Source: JBDTRY01 sp039931435
Lineage (GTDB): Bacteria; Acidobacteriota; Thermoanaerobaculia; Gp7-AA8
NCBI GenBank assembly: GCA_039931435.1
Contig: JBDTRY010000058.1
Coordinates: 1 to 17,885, forward strand
Length of the DNA stretch: 17,885 nt
Direction of reading: 5' to 3'
Program-made: the position numbers and the translations under genes
The notes under the pieces: model-generated
Told to the model about the DNA's origin: nothing
What the model saw: only the letters and a program-made list of their open reading frames with translations
Database searches by the model: none
In this document: positions 14,550 through 17,885 of the stretch, piece after piece
Layout of the letters: the number at the start of each line of letters is the position of its first letter
How positions within the stretch are numbered: position 1 is the stretch's first letter

Positions 14550-15098
14550 TCAGCTCGCTCCCACGGCAAGCAGAATCCTGGCGATCTGGCGCCGGTGCAT
14601 GAGGTCATGGGCCGCGCATAACCTGCACATCAGATCCAGCGATTCCTCACCGCGCTCTTCGTGTTCGCCCACGCGCTGGAATGCCTCCGGAGACAGACTC
14701 GTCAATAGTCTGAGGTTCGCCACGCGCACTGTCGTCAGTACCTGGAGCGCATCCTTCAGCACGGTATTTTCATAATGCAGCCTGGTGGCGAACAGGTCCT
14801 GGTCGAATCCGACGATCCGCGGCCGGTCCTGGGCGATGACCATGCGCAGGCGGCAGCCATAAATCAGCTCCGAATCTGCGAGATGCTGCACCACCTGCGC
14901 GACCGACCATTTGCCCTCAGCCTCTGGCCGGCTCAGAAGTTCGCCCGGCGCCTCTCGTGTCAACTCTTCGATGGCAGAGGGGAGCTCTCCCAGAATTTCC
15001 AGAGGAGGTCTTCCGTCCAACTGCCCGAGCATGACCCGGCGATATTCCTCCGCGCCCGCCGCTGCGGACGTAGCCCGATTTGAAAACACACTGGTCAT
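14550..15098 (-). CDS. DinB-fold protein (DinB/DUF664-like superfamily)
   Basis: A 182-residue four-helix-bundle protein of the DinB superfamily. The three metal-binding histidines are visible: His72 in VVQHLADSEL and His164/His168 in AHDLMHRRQI. WSVAQVVQHL is the typical segment before the first His. Members are metal-dependent enzymes or thiol-linked proteins (bacillithiol transferases and relatives); many respond to stress, but most have no known substrate. The frame stays open 78 codons upstream to 15332, but I place the start at the ATG at 15096-15098 because GAAGGAG lies just before it and the upstream residues overlap the divergent lipoprotein gene. No direct link to the ECF operon is seen. 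Confidence 0.88.
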   Translation of the reverse strand: MTSVFSNRATSAAAGAEEYRRVMLGQLDGRPPLEILGELPSAIEELTREAPGELLSRPEAEGKWSVAQVVQHLADSELIYGCRLRMVIAQDRPRIVGFDQDLFATRLHYENTVLKDALQVLTTVRVANLRLLTSLSPEAFQRVGEHEERGEESLDLMCRLCAAHDLMHRRQIARILLAVGAS

Positions 15099-15247
15099 CG
15101 CCTCTCCTTCTCTTGCGCCCCGGTGGGCAGTTCTGCCTGCCCGGACAATCATGGCCGAGAAAATATCCGTTACGAAACCTCGCAACCGGAATGTCACAAG
15201 CCCGAGGCTCATTGTCCTGGAACATAAGAGCAGGACTTTCCTTTCGC
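15099..15247. promoter_or_regulatory. Divergent promoter region between the DinB-fold gene and the BNR lipoprotein gene
   Basis: A 149-nt gap serving two outward-facing genes. It contains a small inverted repeat, GGGCAG...CTGCCC, around 15124-15141. No box pair good enough to call a promoter was found on either strand. An in-frame ATG at 15191 could extend the lipoprotein upstream, but would put a polar segment ahead of its signal peptide. Confidence 0.3.
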
Positions 15248-17749
15248 ATGAACAGCCAATCATCCCTGTCGCGGAAACTTTCGAGCGCGATTCTCCTGGC
15301 ATCGCTGGCTGCCGTTCCGGGATGCCGGACAACGATCGAACCTCCGCACCATGGCCGGCTCGAAATCACGGAGCGGGAGGATCAGCCGGATGCAGCAGAG
15401 GAGTACGAACGAGCGAAGCGGCTGCGCGGTGCGGAAGGCATTGATCCTCGTGCCGCCTATGAACGCGCCCGTCTTCGGGCCGCAGCGATGCCGCGCTACT
15501 CCATCACTTCCGGGAACGATGCTGTACGTTCCCAGTCATTCGATGGAGAAGCCCCGGCGGCAAGTGGCAAAAACTCATGGCAGTCGCTGGGGCCGGGAAA
15601 CATCGGAGGCCGGACGCGCACTCTGCTCATCGATCCAACGAACAGTTCGATCCTCTACGCTGCTGGAGTATCGGGCGGGGTCTGGAAATCAATCGATCGG
15701 GGAGATCACTGGAACCCTATCGGCGATGAACTGACGAATATCGCGGTGAACGTTCTGGCCTTCGACCCGCAAGACGCCAGGACCATCTACGCAGGAACGG
15801 GCGAGGGGTACTTCCGCGAGGATGTCCGCGGAACAGGACTTCCCCTTCGCGGTGGCGGCATCTTCGTCAGCCGTGACGAAGGCGTGAGCTGGTCCAGGCT
15901 GGAAAGCACAGCCACACCCGATTTTTTCTTCGTCAACGATCTCTTCGTCAGCGGGTCCGACAGCATGCGCCTCTATGCAGCGACGCGGTCCGGGGTCTGG
16001 AGATCACCCGATGGTGGCAATACGTGGCAGCGCCTTCTCGATCCGGGCGTCAAGGGAGGATGCCTCGATCTCGCGGCGCGCACCGACATCGAGGGCGACT
16101 ACCTCTTCGCATCGTGCGGGACTCTCGATCAGGCCACGATCTATAGACAGCCACACGCAGAGGGCGACTCAGTCTGGCAGCCCGTACTTTCGGCAGCGGG
16201 GATGGGACGAACTTCGCTGGCCGTGGCTGCCTCCAGCCAGAACGTGGTGTATGCGCTCAGTGCCAGCAATGCGAACGGCCAGGCGCTGCTGGCAATTTTC
16301 CGATCTGACAGCAGCGGCGACGCCGGGACCTGGATTGCCACGGCGCGTGGTTCGGATGCTGACCCGGTGAATTCAACGCTGCTTACCAATGCCATTGCCG
16401 CGCACGAGCATGACTGTTTCCCCGAGGACGATGAGGCCCGGAACGAGACGGTGAATATGGGCTGGTATTCCAATGTCATCGCTGTCGATCCTACCAATCC
16501 CGATCGTCTCTGGGCCGGCGGCGTCGACGTCTTTCGTTCGGATGACGGCGGTCGTCGCTGGACCGTTTCATCCTACTGGTGGGGAGGAAAAAATGATCCC
16601 GCCTTCGCTCATGCCGACCTTCACGCCATCGTCTTCGATCCAGGGTTCAACGGAGGCTCGAATACCACCCTGTACGTGGCCAATGACGGCGGAATCTTCA
16701 GAACCGATGTGGCCCTGGCTGCCACAGGCGAGGGGCTGGCAGGAATCTGCAATCCCGATTCGACCTCCGTTTCATGGCGTTCACTGGATCACGGATACGG
16801 CGTGACCCAGTTCTACCATGGCGTCGTTTTCCCCGATGGCCGATCGTATTTCGGAGGAGCGCAGGACAACGGCACGATCGCCGGCAACGATGGCAGTCCC
16901 GACAACTGGATTCAACTCTTCGGAGGCGACGGGACCTACAGTGCCATCGACACGACAGACCCGAAAACGATTTATGTCCAATACCAATGGGGGGCGCTGA
17001 TGAAGTCGCAGGATGGCGGGAAGACGTTCGATCAGGCAACGCGCGGCTTGTCCGATCGCGGATTCCTGTTCGTTACGCCCCTGGCCATGGACCCGGTCGA
17101 ACCGAAGCGGCTCTGGATCGGAGGACAACGTCTCTGGCGAACCACTGATGGAGCGGCAGAGTGGACGGCGGCAAGCGCTCTGATTCCTCAGCCGGCAGGG
17201 AGCATCAGCGCCATCACCGTCGCACCAGGCCAATCGAATCGCGTTCTCGCCGGTACGAGCCAGGGAACCATTCTCCGGAGCGATTCCGCGTTGAGCGCCG
17301 GTGAGGCGACGGCATGGGAAAGCGTAATGCCACGATCAGGCTGGATTTCGTCCATCTCATTTCAGCCGACCTCTCCGGATATCGTCTACGCCACGTACGC
17401 GGGATTTGGTGGCGCTCACGTCTGGCGATCCCTTGATGGTGGACGGGCCTGGGCTTCAATCGACGGGACGGGAGAAGGGCTGCTGCCTGATCTTCCGGTG
17501 CATTCGCTCGTCGTTGACCCCTTTCGCCCCGACCGCCTCTTCATCGGAACGGACCTCGGCGTTTTCGTCTCCGCGGACAGTGGAGGGCACTGGTACGTGG
17601 AAGGTGATGGCCTTCCCAATGTCGTTACGGAATGGCTTACGACCGGGGCCAGCCCATCCGGCCAGGCGCTTTACGCCTTCACGCATGGCCGGGGAGCCTG
17701 GCGCATCCCGCTCGATCCTGCGCCGTTGCGCCGGCGTGCCCGGCGATAG
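15248..17749 (+). CDS. Large BNR/VPS10-like beta-propeller lipoprotein
   Basis: An 833-residue exported protein. Residues 1-26 form a lipoprotein signal ending in AVPGC, with Cys26 as the lipidated residue. After a charged linker to about residue 100, the rest is a BNR/sortilin-like propeller with repeated Asp-box motifs of the S/TxDxGxxW type: SIDRGDHW, SRDEGVSW, SPDGGNTW, SDDGGRRW, SQDGGKTF, SLDGGRAW and SADSGGHW. Each is typically preceded by a DPxxxxxxYAGT-like strand. Such proteins are often annotated as glycosyl hydrolases or VPS10-domain proteins, but Asp boxes are structural, so no enzyme activity is implied. The ATG at 15248 was chosen because it starts the signal peptide; the ribosome site (AGGA, about 12 nt upstream) is weak. 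Likely anchored in the envelope as a binding or scaffold protein. Confidence 0.88.
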   Translation: MNSQSSLSRKLSSAILLASLAAVPGCRTTIEPPHHGRLEITEREDQPDAAEEYERAKRLRGAEGIDPRAAYERARLRAAAMPRYSITSGNDAVRSQSFDGEAPAASGKNSWQSLGPGNIGGRTRTLLIDPTNSSILYAAGVSGGVWKSIDRGDHWNPIGDELTNIAVNVLAFDPQDARTIYAGTGEGYFREDVRGTGLPLRGGGIFVSRDEGVSWSRLESTATPDFFFVNDLFVSGSDSMRLYAATRSGVWRSPDGGNTWQRLLDPGVKGGCLDLAARTDIEGDYLFASCGTLDQATIYRQPHAEGDSVWQPVLSAAGMGRTSLAVAASSQNVVYALSASNANGQALLAIFRSDSSGDAGTWIATARGSDADPVNSTLLTNAIAAHEHDCFPEDDEARNETVNMGWYSNVIAVDPTNPDRLWAGGVDVFRSDDGGRRWTVSSYWWGGKNDPAFAHADLHAIVFDPGFNGGSNTTLYVANDGGIFRTDVALAATGEGLAGICNPDSTSVSWRSLDHGYGVTQFYHGVVFPDGRSYFGGAQDNGTIAGNDGSPDNWIQLFGGDGTYSAIDTTDPKTIYVQYQWGALMKSQDGGKTFDQATRGLSDRGFLFVTPLAMDPVEPKRLWIGGQRLWRTTDGAAEWTAASALIPQPAGSISAITVAPGQSNRVLAGTSQGTILRSDSALSAGEATAWESVMPRSGWISSISFQPTSPDIVYATYAGFGGAHVWRSLDGGRAWASIDGTGEGLLPDLPVHSLVVDPFRPDRLFIGTDLGVFVSADSGGHWYVEGDGLPNVVTEWLTTGASPSGQALYAFTHGRGAWRIPLDPAPLRRRARR

Positions 17750-17852
17750 TTTCCGGAACACCGGCGCCTGCTCCGCTCCCAGCTTGTAAGAAACTCACAT
17801 GGCGTCCTGTGAGGTCGGCTCTGGAGATTCAACAAGCGATGCTTCGCAAACG

Positions 17853-17882
17853 CGTCATTCCGAGCGTGAGCGAGGAATCTCA
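17853..17882 (-). repeat. Short intergenic dispersed repeat, copy 2
   Basis: GTCATTCCGAGCG followed by TGAGCGAGGAATCTC on the plus strand, after the end of the BNR lipoprotein gene. Its reverse complement aligns with 7811-7844, so the two copies are in opposite orientation about 10 kb apart. The remaining 17750-17852 stretch shows no gene. Confidence 0.5.
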
Positions 17883-17885
17883 GAG

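Noticed and set aside
15099..15332. Upstream extension of the DinB-fold gene
   Set aside because: The 78 extra codons have no family similarity and overlap the divergent lipoprotein gene; a good ribosome site supports the start at 15098.
1..17885. tRNA genes, rRNA, CRISPR arrays, prophage or insertion sequences
   Set aside because: None was recognised on either strand; the only repeats seen are short intergenic elements.

Overview
This is a GC-rich (roughly 60%), gene-dense bacterial chromosome segment. The gene content points to an Acidobacteriota-like or similar soil or sediment bacterium: a large BNR-propeller lipoprotein, a DUF255 thioredoxin-like protein, a CNBD-DUF1003 protein, a ThuA-like secreted protein, a secreted M1 peptidase and a soluble SpoIIE-type phosphatase. 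No rRNA or other taxonomic marker is present, so this placement is an inference. I see no tRNA, CRISPR array, phage gene or insertion sequence.

Layout: (1) Positions 1-1953 (+) hold a DUF255/YyaL-family gene cut by the left edge, ended by a double hairpin with a T-run. (2) Positions 2095-3751 (-) hold a DUF4242 protein with its own promoter and a class V aminotransferase ('cysteine desulfurase-like') that lacks the catalytic cysteine. (3) 3839-4441 (+) is an unknown lipoprotein, convergent with 4481-5326 (-), a cyclic-nucleotide-binding/DUF1003 membrane protein. (4) 5609-7764 (+) is a tight three-gene operon: an ECF sigma factor; a three-part protein joining a zinc-finger anti-sigma domain, an O6-alkylguanine-DNA alkyltransferase and an Ada-type zinc methyl-acceptor domain; and a SpoIIE/PP2C phosphatase. 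(5) 7860-8606 (+) is a ThuA-like secreted protein. (6) 8615-12776 (-) is a run of four genes: a zinc-ribbon membrane protein, an exported protein with a C-terminal anchor, an M1 metallopeptidase and a four-TM protein. (7) 12894-14422 (+) holds a membrane GT2 glycosyltransferase and a cold-shock protein with a strong terminator. (8) 14550-15098 (-) is a DinB-fold protein, divergent from 15248-17749 (+), a BNR/VPS10-like propeller lipoprotein. The right edge carries a short dispersed repeat that also occurs, inverted, at 7811-7844.

The most interesting part is the 5.6-7.8 kb operon. Its second gene puts an anti-sigma zinc finger (His29, Cys33, Cys36) in one chain with two suicide alkyl-acceptor modules (Cys195 of an Ogt-type domain, Cys249 of an Ada-type domain). 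It overlaps the ECF sigma gene by 14 nt. The simplest reading is an alkylation-sensing anti-sigma factor: irreversible methylation of the repair and sensor cysteines would release the sigma factor, achieving with ECF/anti-sigma parts what Ada does with an AraC domain. A candidate ECF-type promoter lies upstream (5479-5509), and a phosphatase is translationally coupled downstream. The domain assignments come from motifs in the sequence; the regulatory logic is inference.
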